64,000 nt of DNA from Macrocystis pyrifera (GCA_031763025.1 JASSKH010000001.1:9357024-9421023); one strand, 5' to 3'. Shown: positions 38,501-53,300, counted from the first letter of the stretch. Notes: generated by a model not told the origin, from the letters alone. Translations and numbers: made by a program.

Positions 38501-41312
38501 CGGTTGCTCGGTTTTCGAGATGGTTGGTCGATCGAGCAGGCTGAAAAATTGGGCTTGCGGCCGCCATGTTGTTTTTCGAGGCGCCATGGTCTGTGGCCGT
38601 GGGCGCGGCTATTGCTCTGGTGTCCTCTCGTTGAGGTTTGCGCTTTATCGCCTCGGTCGTTGTCACCGAAGTGGACAAGAATCACCCCATACTCCACCGG
38701 GAGTGTTGACCCACCATGAACATGCTACATCAAGGCTGATCAACTACCAAATTCGAAATTGAAATTAGGGAAACCACGCGAAAAAAGTCCCAAAAGACTT
38801 TTCACCTTTCATTCTCAAATGGATTTTTTCTAATTTGACTTAAGATTGCCTGCCTGGTGATTCACTCTTCGGCCAATCAGATGCAAATTAAAATAAAATA
38901 AAAACAAAATTAAATAGGAAAAAAAAATGTCCTCGATATGATGGGCTCTTTTTAGTATTAGGGCCATTCCTAACGAACCGAAAAAAAAATCACGATTCGT
39001 GATTTTTAGGCATGCCAAAAGATCACGATCCGTGACATTTCAGTTCTAACGAAAAAAAGCCGAAAAACGTCGCGTTTCGTGATATTTTCAAATAGTTAAA
39101 GTTCTGATATTTCAAACCCAACGTTTTTTGGGGATGTGGAGCAAACTCTCGAGAGTGGGGCACGGCCAGGCCGGGCTGGGCCGTCCGCACCTGGCCCAGC
39201 CCGTGACATACTCGAATCGCGGGCCGAAGTCTGACCCAGCCTGCGAGATTCCAACTTCACCGGCCGTCGGCCAAGCTCGTTTCGCGAGATTCCATCTCGC
39301 AGGCCGTCTGCCCCGCCTGGCCTGTGACATCCCCAGGGTCATTTTCGCTTTTGTCTTCCAGCAGTGGCTCCTCCTCCTGGAAATTTCGAGGCCACAACCT
39401 CCTCGTTAGCCCGCGCCCAGCGGTATCTTTGGGCAGCCGCCCGTTGTCCACAAGCGGCGTACGAAGCAGAGTCTGCCATGCCCCTATGCCGACCATCGGA
39501 TACCGTTGGTGCACGTGGGTTGTGTAGTGCCTTGATCAGGCGTATTTTGAGACACGACAAATGTCACGAGTCGTGATTTTGTTTTTTTTTAGGGAAAAGC
39601 TAAAAAAATTGGTGTCATGAATCGTGATTTTTTTTTGTTCGTTAGGAGTGGCCCTTAATAGGTGGTCCGCGTGCCTGTAGAGATCAATTTCGTGGGTTCA
39701 ACTCCCACCGAGTGCATGCTCGTAGAGACTTTTTCTTGCCAAAAATAACGATAAGCGGAAAGCGCGAGAGCGTGAGTTAGCTACATTGGATGAAAGTCGA
39801 CGACCAGTGGGAAAGCTGCACCGTATGCGCGACAACAAATAAAGGCACGTATCGGGGGGGAAAAGGAACGACACCTGTGACCACGGCATGCTCAGAAGAT
39901 CGCTGAGGGTAAAAAAGCTCCTGCCAGTTACGCTGGAAAGTAAAAGTGATGATGAGAAAAAAAAAAATGATCACGGGTGATGGCTTGATTCTGCAGCAGC
40001 AGAAGTGAGGTATTCTTGTGCTGATGTCTGTCACCGATTTGTGAAGGACTGATTCTACAGCGGGAGAGCATGATGATCTATGATGCCTTGGTTCTACAGT
40101 CTACGGCAGTGTATGATGTGTTATACTGCTGTGTACGCATAACTATAACTAAGTAACTAAAACACCAGATACCAGATATATCAGAGAGCAGAACTTGAAA
40201 ATACAACAAAGTTTGCAGATTCCAGTAAGCAGAGGTTTCCCGAAGAGTTTGGATGTTCGCAGCAGAGTGGCAGCAGCTCCCCACAGAGCAGAGCAGGACC
40301 TGTCCCCTTCCGGTGATGCTCTGTCTTGCGTTATCTCTATTTTGAGTTTCGTAAAGAAAGATGCGGGTTTGATTGGTAAACCGTACATAGTGGGTTTGCT
40401 GTCATAGCTGTCAGGTCACACGTTGCAGTGGTGGCGGAATTGCGGGTGAAAACACCGAACGCAACAACAAAGAAAAAACGGGGAAAAACCCCCCGGAAAT
40501 CAGCAAGCGGAGTTACAGACACACCAGTACAGCAGAAGCAGACCAGCAGCAGCCGCAGGAAGAGCAGAGCAGGACCTTTAATATCCTCCTTTCCGCCGTA
40601 CTCATGCTCCCCTGAAACATACAGCAGTATCACGGTGGCTCTGTCCTCATATCGCTAGTGTTTCCAAAAGAACCCAGGAGTTTGCTCTATTTATTAGAGA
40701 AGATACATACAGCAGCAGCAGTACGTACGTACGTACGTACGGGTACGTTTGTTTATTATTGCTGTCACAGCTATCAAAACACAGCAGCTGTCCGTGGAGA
40801 CAGAATGCGCGCAAACCTGACAATGTTGCCTCGGAAATACATACGGTACAAGGCGCTTCGCTCCGCGGGCGGCGTCCCGCTACGCTCGCTGAGAAAGGTA
40901 CATCAAACTGTGCGAAGCGGGCCGAGGTCCATGATTGAATATTGTTTTTTTTCATGATGACGGTAGTTGCAAACTGGCGACTTGATATTGCCAAGAGTCC
41001 CGCCGCCATGCTTCAGGAGAAAACAGCTCGGATGCCACATACGCTTCGCGTCGCGGGAGGTTTTGCGCTACGCTCGCTCACACGTCGTACGTACGTACAT
41101 ACCCCAGTTAGGGTACTTAATTTCTTCTTTCGGTATGCTCTGTGTCTGTACTCGTATGTACGAAAGATAAAGTACAGCGGGGCACAGCAACACAGTAAAA
41201 ACAATGAAAATGAAACCGAAAAATTCCGAAAGAAAAAAAAATCCCCGTCCCCTTTCGTGTAATACTTTACTACCTGATTGGAACACCTAACATTTGTCAA
41301 AAAGAAAAAAAG

Positions 41313-41354
<42 letters not shown>

Positions 41355-44300
41355 AACAGCAGAGCTTCCCTCTCAGCCTCGTACGCCGCCCGCCCCTCTC
41401 GCGACTATCTCGCCACCGATTCGGTCCGGGTAAAGCTTTCCTCCCTCTCTTCCACAGTGAGCCCCGTCGCCCGCCTTGCGTGAAGCCCGGTCCTCACCGT
41501 GGGCCTCGTTCCCCAGCTCGACAATGTTGGTGCTCATACTGAGTTTAATTTTCATCCCGGTCGCAAAAATAAGCACAGCTTGAATATTGTCTTACCCGAA
41601 CTACCCTTCAATACTTGTACGTACTCTATCAAAAATCGCAAATGAGGCCAGACAGAGCCTATTATTGATGCATCCCTCGTGTCTCGAGGCACACGCGACG
41701 CCTAGGCACGAAAGCGGCGACCGCGCTCCTTGCAACTCCCTGTCTACTCGCCAGCACCCCCGCTGACACCCGCGACGGTGCCGGGTTCGACCGCGGCGCC
41801 GTGCTCGGAGTACACGCACGCACACGAAACGGAAGAAGAAAAAAGGAAAGAAGGGACTGCAAGTACGAAGAGAAACTGAGAATAACAAAGACCCACTGGA
41901 AAGGTCCCGCAAGTAATAAAAGGAGGCGATTTCCAAGTGGGAGCTCTGAGAGGCCAGGGATGTACCAACCGAGCACGCTCAGAGATCGAGATATCTGTAA
42001 GTAGTTCTATAAAAGGAGGCGATTTCCAAATGGGAGCTCTGAGAGGCCAGGGATGTACCAACCGAGCACGCTCAGGGATCGAGATATCTAAAAGTAGTTC
42101 TATAGTCGTGCCGTGCGTACGTTACCTCAGATGGCGACGCTAAAAGCCCGCCCTCTGCAGGCTTTGTCGTGCTGTGCATCGTTGCCCGCTGTCAGCTGAC
42201 GCTAAAAGCCAGTCTGTTTGGGCTTGTCGTATCGACCGATTGTGGTACGAACCGAAGAGCTGGCAAGTGACACCGACCCTAAATCCTGTATTATGCATGC
42301 TATTTGTCACCAATGTTTTGCCGTGCGAGAGTAGCCAGATATCTTTTTTTCACTGTTTTTTTTTGCGTTCGGTTCGTTATGGGCTCTCATGATTCAAGCA
42401 CCGATTGCCGTTTTGGCTCTCCGAGGCAAAGATGTAAGGAGGCAGCACTTTCACCCGCTGACAGACAGCAAGTTTGTCTTGATATCCCTTGACTGACCGA
42501 CATCAAATTACCATGCTATGTACAGTGTGCGGAACACTCGTGCCTGTGACAGAGCATGTTTCGCCTTGATTGACATGCCTCCTGACATATTTGCTCCTCC
42601 TGTAGGTGCCGACTCCAATTTGGCAAATATGCTTTGGATGTTTTACTACTTGTAGTTTACCGCGAATATTAATTCATTTTCGACACTGCTGCTTTGCTGT
42701 TGTTGCCGTGGTCTGCTTGTAACAACACCCTCGGTGACCCCAACGAAAACACGGTCGCCGATGAAGACCTCGGCGAGCGGGGGGCGCGGAGAGGCGCTGT
42801 CCCGGGAACGGTTCGCTCTCTTCCCGGGGGCGGGAGCGGACCTCCCCTTTTGATGGATTGATTTTGACGAACCAACCCACACGAATTTGACGACAATGTT
42901 TGCACACTAATTCCAATACGTTTTTTTTTTTCGAGCAGTCGAACATAAAGCAAACACATAAGAGCCCCAAAACTCCAGTCAGAACAAAAAACACGCCAAA
43001 ATATGCGAGATAGCCGCTCCTACCCTAGTATCCAAGAGGAAGAAGTCTCCAAAGTCAAAATCGCTAAAGGGTATCCCTAAAATATATATATGATGTCAAA
43101 ATATATTGTCGACGGGGCGCTCAATTGACGATGGACGAGACGTGAGTGCGCTTCCCATTTGCATTCACTGCGTTTTCGGGGGTGGGTAGCTATTACCTCG
43201 GTGTATGGGCTAAATTACAGTAGTGCTGCTTTTTTGCGTTTTGGGTACAGCATTTATGTGTATGTGGGTTTGAGTAGTACTACGTGCGGATTCCACCGTA
43301 CAGCTGTACTTTGGGCAGAGCGTTGTGGGTGGGTGCATCTGCTGGCGCCTTTGTCGATGATTCGTGGGTGGGTGTGTGGGTGGGTCGGTCGGTGGGTTCG
43401 TTCTTGGGTGAGTCAATGATATCTACGTGCATGTGGGTCGTAGTGGTGCTGTTATTTTTCACTTATTAATCGTTTTTTGTCCGATATTATACCGACCCCA
43501 CCATGGCATACTTCAGCGTACGACTGCTGTTCATACCTGGTAGTTTTTTGTAAGGAAAACCGTGTCCACATGCACGATCCAAGTATAATATATTTTTATA
43601 TGTAAATACACAAACAAGTACTCAATTCAGTCACAAAATCGATGGGGGGCTTTATTTCTTGCGTCGGCGTCGTTCCTGTTGTAACAAGATGACTCCGAAG
43701 GGTGAACTCTACGATAGAAAGTACCTGGTAGGAACTATCGAAATGGTGCCCCCCCAACAACTGCTGGACGAAATTTCCATAAATAACCACTGTTGTTGCG
43801 GGCACTGCTGCCTTCCCCCCCCGCACCGAGCCCTCCTCTAACCAATACGATCTCCGCTATACCACACTACTACTCAATCCTTGCCCCGGACCAAGTAGTA
43901 CCTGAAATTAAATATCCCGTTGTTGCTTGTCGGGTTCAAACCTTACCATCACGTCACCCGCTCATCGGTCACACTATTATAGTAGCTGCCAATAAAAAAA
44001 ATACGTTTCCTGCACAACAACGACTTTGTTTAGTTGGCTTTTTTTCAGGCTATGTATTACCCCAATTGCAGCATATAACCAGCGATAACTGGCGGAATAG
44101 AGCCAACCGAACGAAGTCCTATTGGTACAAGAAGCGGCTCCGTCTTACTGCCACTCCGAAGGAAAGCCTTGTACCTTTTTATCTCTTGAGATTGAAACGT
44201 GCACCGGAAATCTGCTGGAAATCTACTGACTGCGTGATATGTGGATACATGCTACCCGTACTGCTGTGTGTATCCAGTCGTTCTTTCGTAACTAATACCT

Positions 44301-47300
44301 GACATATTGTGTGAAGAACATCGGGGAGTGGGGTTTACGGCTTTTTCTTTTTTACAGTTCACAATGGACGTGTTGGAAAGTACCTTTTGATTTTTGGATG
44401 CATGTTTCATGTACTGCGGTGTTTTTGTCTACAGGGTTCGTGTTGGCAAGTTGTAGTGATCAAACCGAGGTAATGTGTATTACCAGATCGGCAAATGTGC
44501 TGTAAATATCCGAGTATCTGTTGCACCATGTGACATGGCAACGTGCGACATGCAACACCCTCGTGGTTGCATTTTGTGGTTATCGAGACCGACGTCAATA
44601 TGAGGCAGGACGATCAACCATAAATCGGTGCTGACGACGTTGTTTCGTCACTATTGGTTTTGCTGTGAAGAATCGCGAAAGGTGGGCTGTGATGGCATTG
44701 TTCTGTTCGCAGACATAGTGCAGAATGATGTGGTTCTTTATCTAACCGTTTTACTTGGCTTTTGAGACCAAAGCTGCCATCACTCTGCGGATGTACCATC
44801 TACGACAGCGAGTCAAGCGGCACCCTCACTCTGCGGATATAACAGACGTAGTCCATGCCTCGGCGACGTAGGGCCAAGGCGGGAGACATATATAAGCTCG
44901 ATGAGTGGGGTTCGTTTAGTGCGAATTTGACAAATGAAGTATTTTCGAGTCGTTTGTCGGACGTTACGTCATGCTTGGACTATGATGTGCTTGTATTGCA
45001 TATTAGAGTTCAATGACGTATGCTGGTGTACCTGATATTTGGCATTTTGATTTTTGTAGCATGACTTCTGTCGTACCGTGTCAGCACTTTAACAGCAGCA
45101 ACAGCACTATATTGCCACGTATTGGCTGTGGAAGATCGTTTATCACGACTTTGGGTATAATAGAAAGATGATACTTTACCTGGTAAATCTCGAGGGCCAA
45201 AAAGTTTGTGTTTATTTACGGGGGACCGGTGTAAATAGGACCTACGGTAAACACAGAAACCTATTTATTTACCTTTTTTATCAACAAGCAGTATTTAGTC
45301 CTGTTTACTATGGCCCCCCGTAATAGTAAAGTGTGCCGATGGAGAAGAGCGCGCACGATTAGCTGCTCCGGCTATTTGGCTCTGCTCTGTGAAATACATA
45401 AGCATGGAACATATGTTGACATGATCAACGAAATAATGAAAAATCCTAATATCTGAAGATAAGAACGGCTAGACGACGGATATGATGAAAGCGTATGGGC
45501 AGATAGATGGCGGCTGAGAAACTCACGGACGGATTGCTGCCAAGGTGGGCAGCCGACGTCGCCTTTATGACGGACGTCACTGCCTCCACGCTTCCACTGT
45601 CGGCCGCTACCATCAGTACTGACAAGCGCCGCGACCCGGCCGTCGATGCCAGCCCGGCTAACACCTACAGGAATTAGAAAACACACGAAACAGAGAGGAA
45701 AGGGAGGTAGAGGTGGCTGGCTCGCATGTCGTATATAGGGGATCGAAACCGTGGCCCGATGAATACAGTACGTCGTGAGACAGAGCAAGGAAGGGACGGC
45801 GAAAATTGGGCTCATGCTATAGGAACAGATCAAGGGACCGATGGGTTTGATGTCACTTTGACGCGTGGGGGAGTCAGCGCACGGGCAGAGCCGATATGCG
45901 GGCATCCTACTCCCTCTCGTCTGACCGACAACTTGATGTTGACCCACTGCTTCTTGCTTCCCCGCCCCACTCATATTCAGCTGTTGCTCTAGTAATAGCA
46001 CACAGTGAAAACCTTCGTCCGAGCACAAGACGTACACACACCCTCTTTTCTGTGAGCAGGTCGACCATGGCTGCCGCAACGGCATCGATCATTGCCCCGC
46101 TCCCGCCTCTCGCCGCCTCAGCCAGAGCGCTCGTTTCGGTTGGATCTGTACTGACGTCGATCGCACAAGCGCCCGCTTGCTGACAAAACACACCGGTACA
46201 AAGAAAGGCGGGGGGGGCGTCGAATTTACGGGGTGGGAAAGAGCATCTATTACCCTCGGGTATGGGAAGGATGGGAGAGAGGGGTAGGGGTGTCTGGGAG
46301 ACACGATTTGATGTGTACCCGATGCGCCAACATCATCAGACGAAATATTGCATGCTTGTAGAAACAGGCGTATAATGTCCGGCTCAATCTCAAGGTGTTG
46401 TGGGTACACGTTGCCGAGGGAACAGCGACCCCAAGGACGAACCAAGAAACCAAATCAAAACCCCTTGTTAACGTTGGAATAGTACAAATCTACAGTAGCA
46501 CCTTACAACACACTCAATGTGCAACCTCGACCGTCTTGCCGCAAAGTAACGTCTCGACGTTCTGGCGGTTTTGATACTGCGGTTTTTCCAAGGACCCGAG
46601 TGTTCCCAGAGAAGTGGCTTGTCTTGAAACTGAAAGGAGACAATGTGAGTGAACCCGGAGCAACTCGGCGTGATAATCGAAGGGGACAATGTGATTGAAC
46701 CAGGACTAAACCACGCCTGCCCGTAAGAAACAATATGCGGCCGATGCAGCCCACAATCTCCCGTAGCTCCCACTGCAGCCTAGTGTGCTACCGTCGGCGC
46801 TCCACTACTTTAGAAAAGCACCGATAAAGACAGCCTTTGAGATGGATCACCAGTAAGGACCGCCGCCTTTGTGGTACAATGGTCAGTCTATGCGTGAACT
46901 TGGGCAGAGTATCAACGTGGCATGTGTGTCCAGCATTGTGCGTGGAAACTAATCCAAGGCTTGGTGCGAAAACAGGCGCTCTATAGATCAAGGCGGAAGG
47001 GCCCGGGAGAAGGAGCTTCTATCATGAGCGTTATGCATCCAGGTGTTGTGACTATTCTCCTAAAACTGATACATGCACGTCATTTTTATTTGTGACAGCT
47101 ACCCCTGTCACGAACCCCACGCTCAAGCCGCTGTTCATACCAGCACACCCACACTCTGCTCGACACATATTCGAATGCGAGACACTGAGTAAAACGCGAA
47201 ATGCAGAGCGATGCCTTCATCCGGTGGCTCGTGGATACACACAGGGTCGTGCGTAGAACATATTGCGGACTGTGGTGCGTGAGAGTTCTGCGTTCATGCC

Positions 47301-50300
47301 GAAGCTCGGTCACGCCTCCGATTGAGCAATGGTTGTAAATGAGCACACGGGTTGGGGAGTCTACGCGGGAAGTTTAGCTGCAAGACCGTCTCAGCTGAAG
47401 ACTGGCAGGTGGAAATAGCGATTGACGGTCAAGTTCCATCGAAGACAAAACGGGGAAGACAGTTTATAATCTTCCAACTATACTGAGATCCCCAGCGATG
47501 TCTACATTATTGATCCCCCCCCCTCCGCATGTCTGACTAATACCAAACCTATCCAGTGAAGCAATCAGGACAAGCTCCTCTCCCACAGGCATCCTGCCAC
47601 GCGAAATCTGAAGCAGGTTACGCCACGATCACACGACCGATAAGACACTACCAATTTTGAATATGATCTGTCTACGTCTGAACAGCTATCCGCGGACTCT
47701 GGGGTTGTTCTCGCGAGTGCGAGTCCGTTTCACCTTTCCCCTCAACAGCACGATCTTCATGGCTCTGTTGAAGACTCCCACGTTCCCGCTCTTGGCCGCC
47801 ATCCTAATGAGACAACGAGCTTCCACCGCTTCTACTCCTTCCCAATCCTTGTCCTTGGTTACCTGCCGACACCAAGCGAGGTGGACAACATGTATGAAGA
47901 TGCCCAGGAAGACATAACTGATGTTCCCACATGTCCTGCGTACCCCACGAAATATCAATTGCTTATCCATACAGGTTTATAGGTGGCATCGGTGTACCGC
48001 CCAACGTTCGGACTATAAACTTATATCTCACTCACTGAGTCGACGACACACACTTGCATTCTCAATGCGGTGAGTGGCGTTCACGTTTGTTGTCGGGATA
48101 CGAAGACCTGGAGCTCGTTCTATTCGTCTGCGAAACAGGCGCGGCCTCTGGGCGTGCGCTGTCTCTCTCTTTTACAGTATCCTACGTTCCTCCCCTATTC
48201 TTCGCTCTGAGGCCAGAGGGTATGGCGACGTATCGTGGGTGACAGAAGCATTTACGTTGAATGCTTGTTTCGCTCGGAACTCGAAGCGTAGGGTTCCTAC
48301 CTGAAGAGCATCCAGCTCTCCCCCCGAGAGGCATGTTGTGATTCTGTAGGGGCCTAGTTAGGAAACTTTTGACATTGGCGGAATAGTCGAATCAGCACCT
48401 GACATTCGACAAACGAGGCCCTAAACAGTCGAATGCATGTACAGCGACAAACCAGCACGCGTCTGGGGTGATGGTAAACGAAATTCAGGCCTCTCTAACA
48501 ACCCTCTCTTACTTTGGATTCCCCCCGGAAATAGTTGGCGCTGCATGAGGTATGCACCTTTGGTTTCGAGGTCCCGTCAAGACAAAGGCGTTCCAAGTCA
48601 CCATTTCGGACTTTCCCAGTATGTTTCCGTACCCGTTGATCTGCTGCAGTTCAGAATATCTCTACTGTTTCCCTCCAACGTTCAAGCCCGTCTCCGCCAC
48701 GCGACAGCCGTGGCATCAAACACAGATCCCGCGCTTTCATACTTTTTGCGCTGCGCAACGATTCGAGGACTTCCATCGACTATCTCCGCTGCCGCTCACC
48801 GCACCATCCCCGACCTACTCTCGGTATCGGAGTTGCCGAAGATATTTTGGTGTTGGTCTCGGTATTGCTGCAACGGCTGCTGCAGCTGTTTGTGCGGGTG
48901 CTACCGGAACGAAACCAGTCCACGCTCCCGCGTTGAATCGGATGAATGGCTCTCATCAACCCGCGCCGCTTACCTTGCCCCTCATGAGATTAACCACCTC
49001 CTCAACCACGGCGTCATTGCCTCCCTCAGCTGCTGCCGTCAACAGCGAACAACCATCCTCTCCGCTGGCCTCAATCAATTCAGCGACCTGTTTGGGGTCA
49101 CGAGGTATATACTGTTGTGAGACCGGGTTTGAAGGTACAACATTAATGTACTCTGCAGGGACCGCCTGTTGAGTTTTCACGGGGTGGAGACGACAGCTCG
49201 GGTCGGAGCGCCATCACGCTGCGGTCCCGGTGGCGTTCGGCCGACCTCAGTGAAAGCATTACCGTTTTCCGAGGCAAATACCTTGCTCGTGTGGGACGGC
49301 GACTACATCTCCATTAACCCTCGACACTGCGATAAACGTCGAGTTCACGCCAACGGGTGAAACGAGTGCTACGAGTTTATCCGTTGTGCTTTTTTCGACG
49401 GCGTATTTCCAGTAACAGCTTCCACCGACGCGGTCCCCACCATGACCACCACCACCACGACTACCACGCCGATCCTTACAAACCACCACCACGGCAATCG
49501 CAACTACCACCAGCAGTACCATCACAATCACCAGTAACAACACCATCGCCAGGAAAGTGCATACATATAGCGAAATGGCCGGGACTAATAGGCAGCGTGA
49601 CGTAAACGGCCAGGCTATTCCACCACTGCGGTATACAAATGAAAATCATTGACGGCGACAGGAAAAGACAAGGCAGCAGAATTTTACGCATCTCGCACGC
49701 AACGAGGTGTTGAGATGTCTGAAAGTTGAGTGCCTGTTGCCCCAGTGTTTTTTCCGCGGGTGGTTGAGTTGATTGTGCCTAAAACACATAGTGTTAATAG
49801 CTTCGGGAGGTTGGGGCGTTTCCAGTCATTGCTAGACGTTGCTACTCATTGCACCGCATCGTACAATGCGAAAATGATAGTGTCTTGGACGAACTTGATG
49901 TGACTGGAGGCCTTTAAGCAGAAATCTGTCACCACCTTCTCTATCTGCTGGCGTTGATGTAGAGGTCTAGACGAGATGTACGGTACAACTGTTTATACGA
50001 TCTGCTGCCGGCTCCCGTAGCACCGCTCCGGCTGTGATACGAACTGTCTGACTTGAGGTAACCAGCAGCTTGGTCTCGTCTAGGGACGAAGTTGTAGAGC
50101 CCTACGTCATTTCCGGGGGCTGTAAAACACGCGCACTCCGGTGCAATACACTGCCTTCAAAGCTGATTATCGCCCATATCCGTCAGATGAACGGCTGATA
50201 TACTAGCACTACCATTGAGGACGGGTGCCAGTAAACGTGCATGCCCAAACTGCTACCGAGAATATAAGCAGTGACTGGTTAGTCCAACGGCCACGAACGT

Positions 50301-53300
50301 ATGGAACGGACCAAGTACGGACCGGTGTTACAATAAAATCTAGATGCTGCTGCGCCGACAATTACCAACGATGCTGGAAAACCGTCATGGAAACAGGCTG
50401 ACGATGAGGTATCTCGTCTAGAGACTGGCAGATGGGCGATGGCACAACATATTCTACATCACTCGGCGCCCCTTGTATCTGTACCCTCTGATTTAATACC
50501 CTACGACGACGTTCACTGTTTGTCCCACTGACAATTACCGTATATCACCGTAGATATGCTGAGATCGGAATGATACACACTCATGCAGCAGTATCGTATA
50601 TTCTAACAAACCTAACGAAACTAACATTGCACGATACAACGCGGTATCCTAAAGTATTGAAATTTTCCTCTCGCCTTCCCTTGCACCCCCTCCCCCTTCC
50701 CCCCTGTGTGACATAATAGAGGTGATCAAAGACACTAAATTCGACGAAAGCATGTGTATTAAGATTCCAGGGGAGCGGGGAGCGAATTATTACTTCTTGG
50801 GAAACATATATGCCCCCAGAGTCGAAGAATACGATAAAGATATACAGAGGAAGTTCGGAGAAGTAGCAGTAGATGTACAGAAGTATAAGAGGCAAGGAGA
50901 AGTAGTACTAGTGGGAGATTTTAACTCAAGAATTGGGAAGGCAAGCAAACTGAATGAGAATATTGGACAATATGGAGAAGTAACAAAGAATAAGAATGGG
51001 GAAAGAAATGTTGAAGCTTCTCAAGCACAACGAGATGAAAACGTTGAACGACAGAGTAAAAAAGGCAGAACCGGAACGGACTAGACAGTGCATACAAAAG
51101 GGAGAAAGCTCTATCCTTGACTTTATAGTACTAGAAAATGGAAGTGGTAAGGAAACGGAACTACATGTATGCGCAGCGGACATAGGAACCACGGGTCACT
51201 GTCTAATATGGACAGACAGTCAACAGACGAGAGTTATCAAACATAAAAGAGGTAGGAAATTATATCGACGGAGAATAAATATACTATTAATAGAAGTAAA
51301 AGAGAAACGGGAAGAGTTCCAAGAAGAGATGGCCAAAAATGCAGAGAAATTTTCCGAGCTGTTGGAAAGAATAGGTACAACAAGGAATGATATAGAAAGG
51401 GATGATACAGGAGCTAGGATAATAGAAGGATGGGAGCAGTTGGTCAAGACCACAGCAAGTAAGTAATAGGGAAGAAGTTGATAGTATGCAACAGAGCAGT
51501 AAAATGGTGGATGAAGAAGTGAACGAGGCTATAAGAGCAAGGAGAAAGGCACACGCAAGGTATACATCGAGTAAACCTTCGACAGGGTGGGAGGAATATG
51601 CTATAGCTAGAAAGAAAGTAAAATATATGGTAGAGAAGAAGAAAAAGGGATATGGAAAGACGTAGTAAATAAAACGAATGAAGACTTTGAGGGCGGGATG
51701 AAGCAGATGTGGGTAGGGATAAAAGGGATACTTGGCAGACAAGCAGGAGAGGCAGACACGGGAAAAGCTACTCTAAGAGCACAGAACGGTTTAATGGTTA
51801 GTAGTTCGAAGGGGAAAAGGGAAGTACTAGTAGAGCATTTCCGAAAGCTAGGAACACTCACAGCCAACGAAACGTTCGATGCAGAATTCGAGAAGGAAAT
51901 CAACGCGTGGGCAGAGGCGAACGTAGATACATCAGAAATGGAAGCCATTGGTTCGGGAGGAATGAATTTATGAAGTACGGGGGAGAAGGAATGCTTACCA
52001 TGATGGTTATGTTGTATAACTGGATTCGGAAAATCGAGTACGCACCTTGGAGGTGGAGAGAAGCAGTAGTAGTAAATTTATTCAAGAAAGGAGATAAGGC
52101 TAATCCGGGGAACTATAGAGGGATAACGCTACTAAGCACAGTAGGCAAAACATTTTGTAAGGTTTTGAACGACAGAATGGGAACGATGATGAAGGAAGAC
52201 ACAACAAGCGAAGGGCAAGCAGGGTTTAGGCCAAACCGTAGCTGCAGGTCATGTGTACACCTTAGGTACGATTATTCAAGGTAGGAAAGGCGCGGGACTA
52301 ACAACGTACTGTTTTTTTCTAGATGTGCAGAAAGCCTACGACACAGTATGGAGAAATGGATTGTGGAAAAAAACTGTAGGAAATAGGAATCAGAGGAAAG
52401 ATGTGGAGAATGATGAAAAAGATGACGGAATGTGCGAGACGTGCTGTGATGCTGGACGGGGAAATATCGAAGTATGTTGATACTTTACAAGGTGTTGCAC
52501 AGGGATGTACGTTTTCACCTAACTTATTCAAGATGTATATTAACGACCTGATAGTAGCAGTCGAGGGAGCAAGGCAGGGAGTCACGGTAGGGGAAGATAC
52601 GGTGTCGGGATTGATGTTTGCGGATGACTTCGTGGGGATATTAGAAACACCCGAAGGATTGCAGAAACAAATAGAGAAGGCGCTAGAATACACCAGGGAA
52701 TGGAGGGTGACGGCGAACGTCAAGAAATGCGCAGTAGTTGTTTGCAACGAAGATAAGGTAAACCCGGTAAGTTTTAGTTGGAAGTGGGGAGAAGATGAAT
52801 TGCCGATCGCAGACCAGTATACATACCTTGGCGTAGAGATCTCAAAATACTGCTCTTGGGATACACGTATAGCAAAAGTAATAGGAAAGGGTAAGGCACA
52901 AGTAGGCAAGATGGATGCGATCCTAACAGACCCGAACCTTGATACTGGGATTAAGAGATGTATCTTGATGAATGTGATAGTACCAAAGCTAGAATATGCA
53001 GGAGACGTATGGCAAGGGAACGCGAAACTCGCAAAACAGTTGGAAACAGTACAAATGACAGCAGCTAAAAAAATCCTAAGATACTCAAGTACGACTAGTA
53101 ATACAGTATTAAGAGCAGAACTGGGAAGGCGCCCACTCAAGACAAGTAGAGACATGAGAAAGTTGAGCTGGCAATATAAAGTAAGGAACGTACCAAAAAA
53201 GAGGTTGCCAGCCATAGTTGATAGAGCTATATGGAAGAAAGTAACAAAAGGGCGAGCTGGAATAAGGTGGGATGGCGTAGTTGAGAAAGTAAGGAAGGAT

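Noticed and set aside
39661-39718. tRNA gene candidate
   Set aside because: A perfect T-arm and B-box are present, but no D arm, anticodon arm or matching acceptor strand can be drawn.
45372-46085. A 237-codon minus-strand ORF
   Set aside because: It overlaps channel exons 5 and 6 in another frame and crosses their intron; the exon frames with ankyrin-like modules and matching splice phases are preferred.
46332-46388. A 19-codon extra ankyrin-like exon
   Set aside because: Acceptor and phase fit, and IEPDIIRLFLQACNISSDD looks plausible, but the donor (GAT|GTTGGC) is poor; kept only as a note under exon 5.
46862-46895. tRNA A-box-like word (GTGGTACAATGGTCAG)
   Set aside because: No B-box at the proper distance and no cloverleaf.
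49259-49691. Membrane-protein-like minus-strand frames (valine/leucine-rich helix)
   Set aside because: Arises from a simple CCA/GGT-rich tract, needs a frame change, and lacks splice sites fitting the channel gene.
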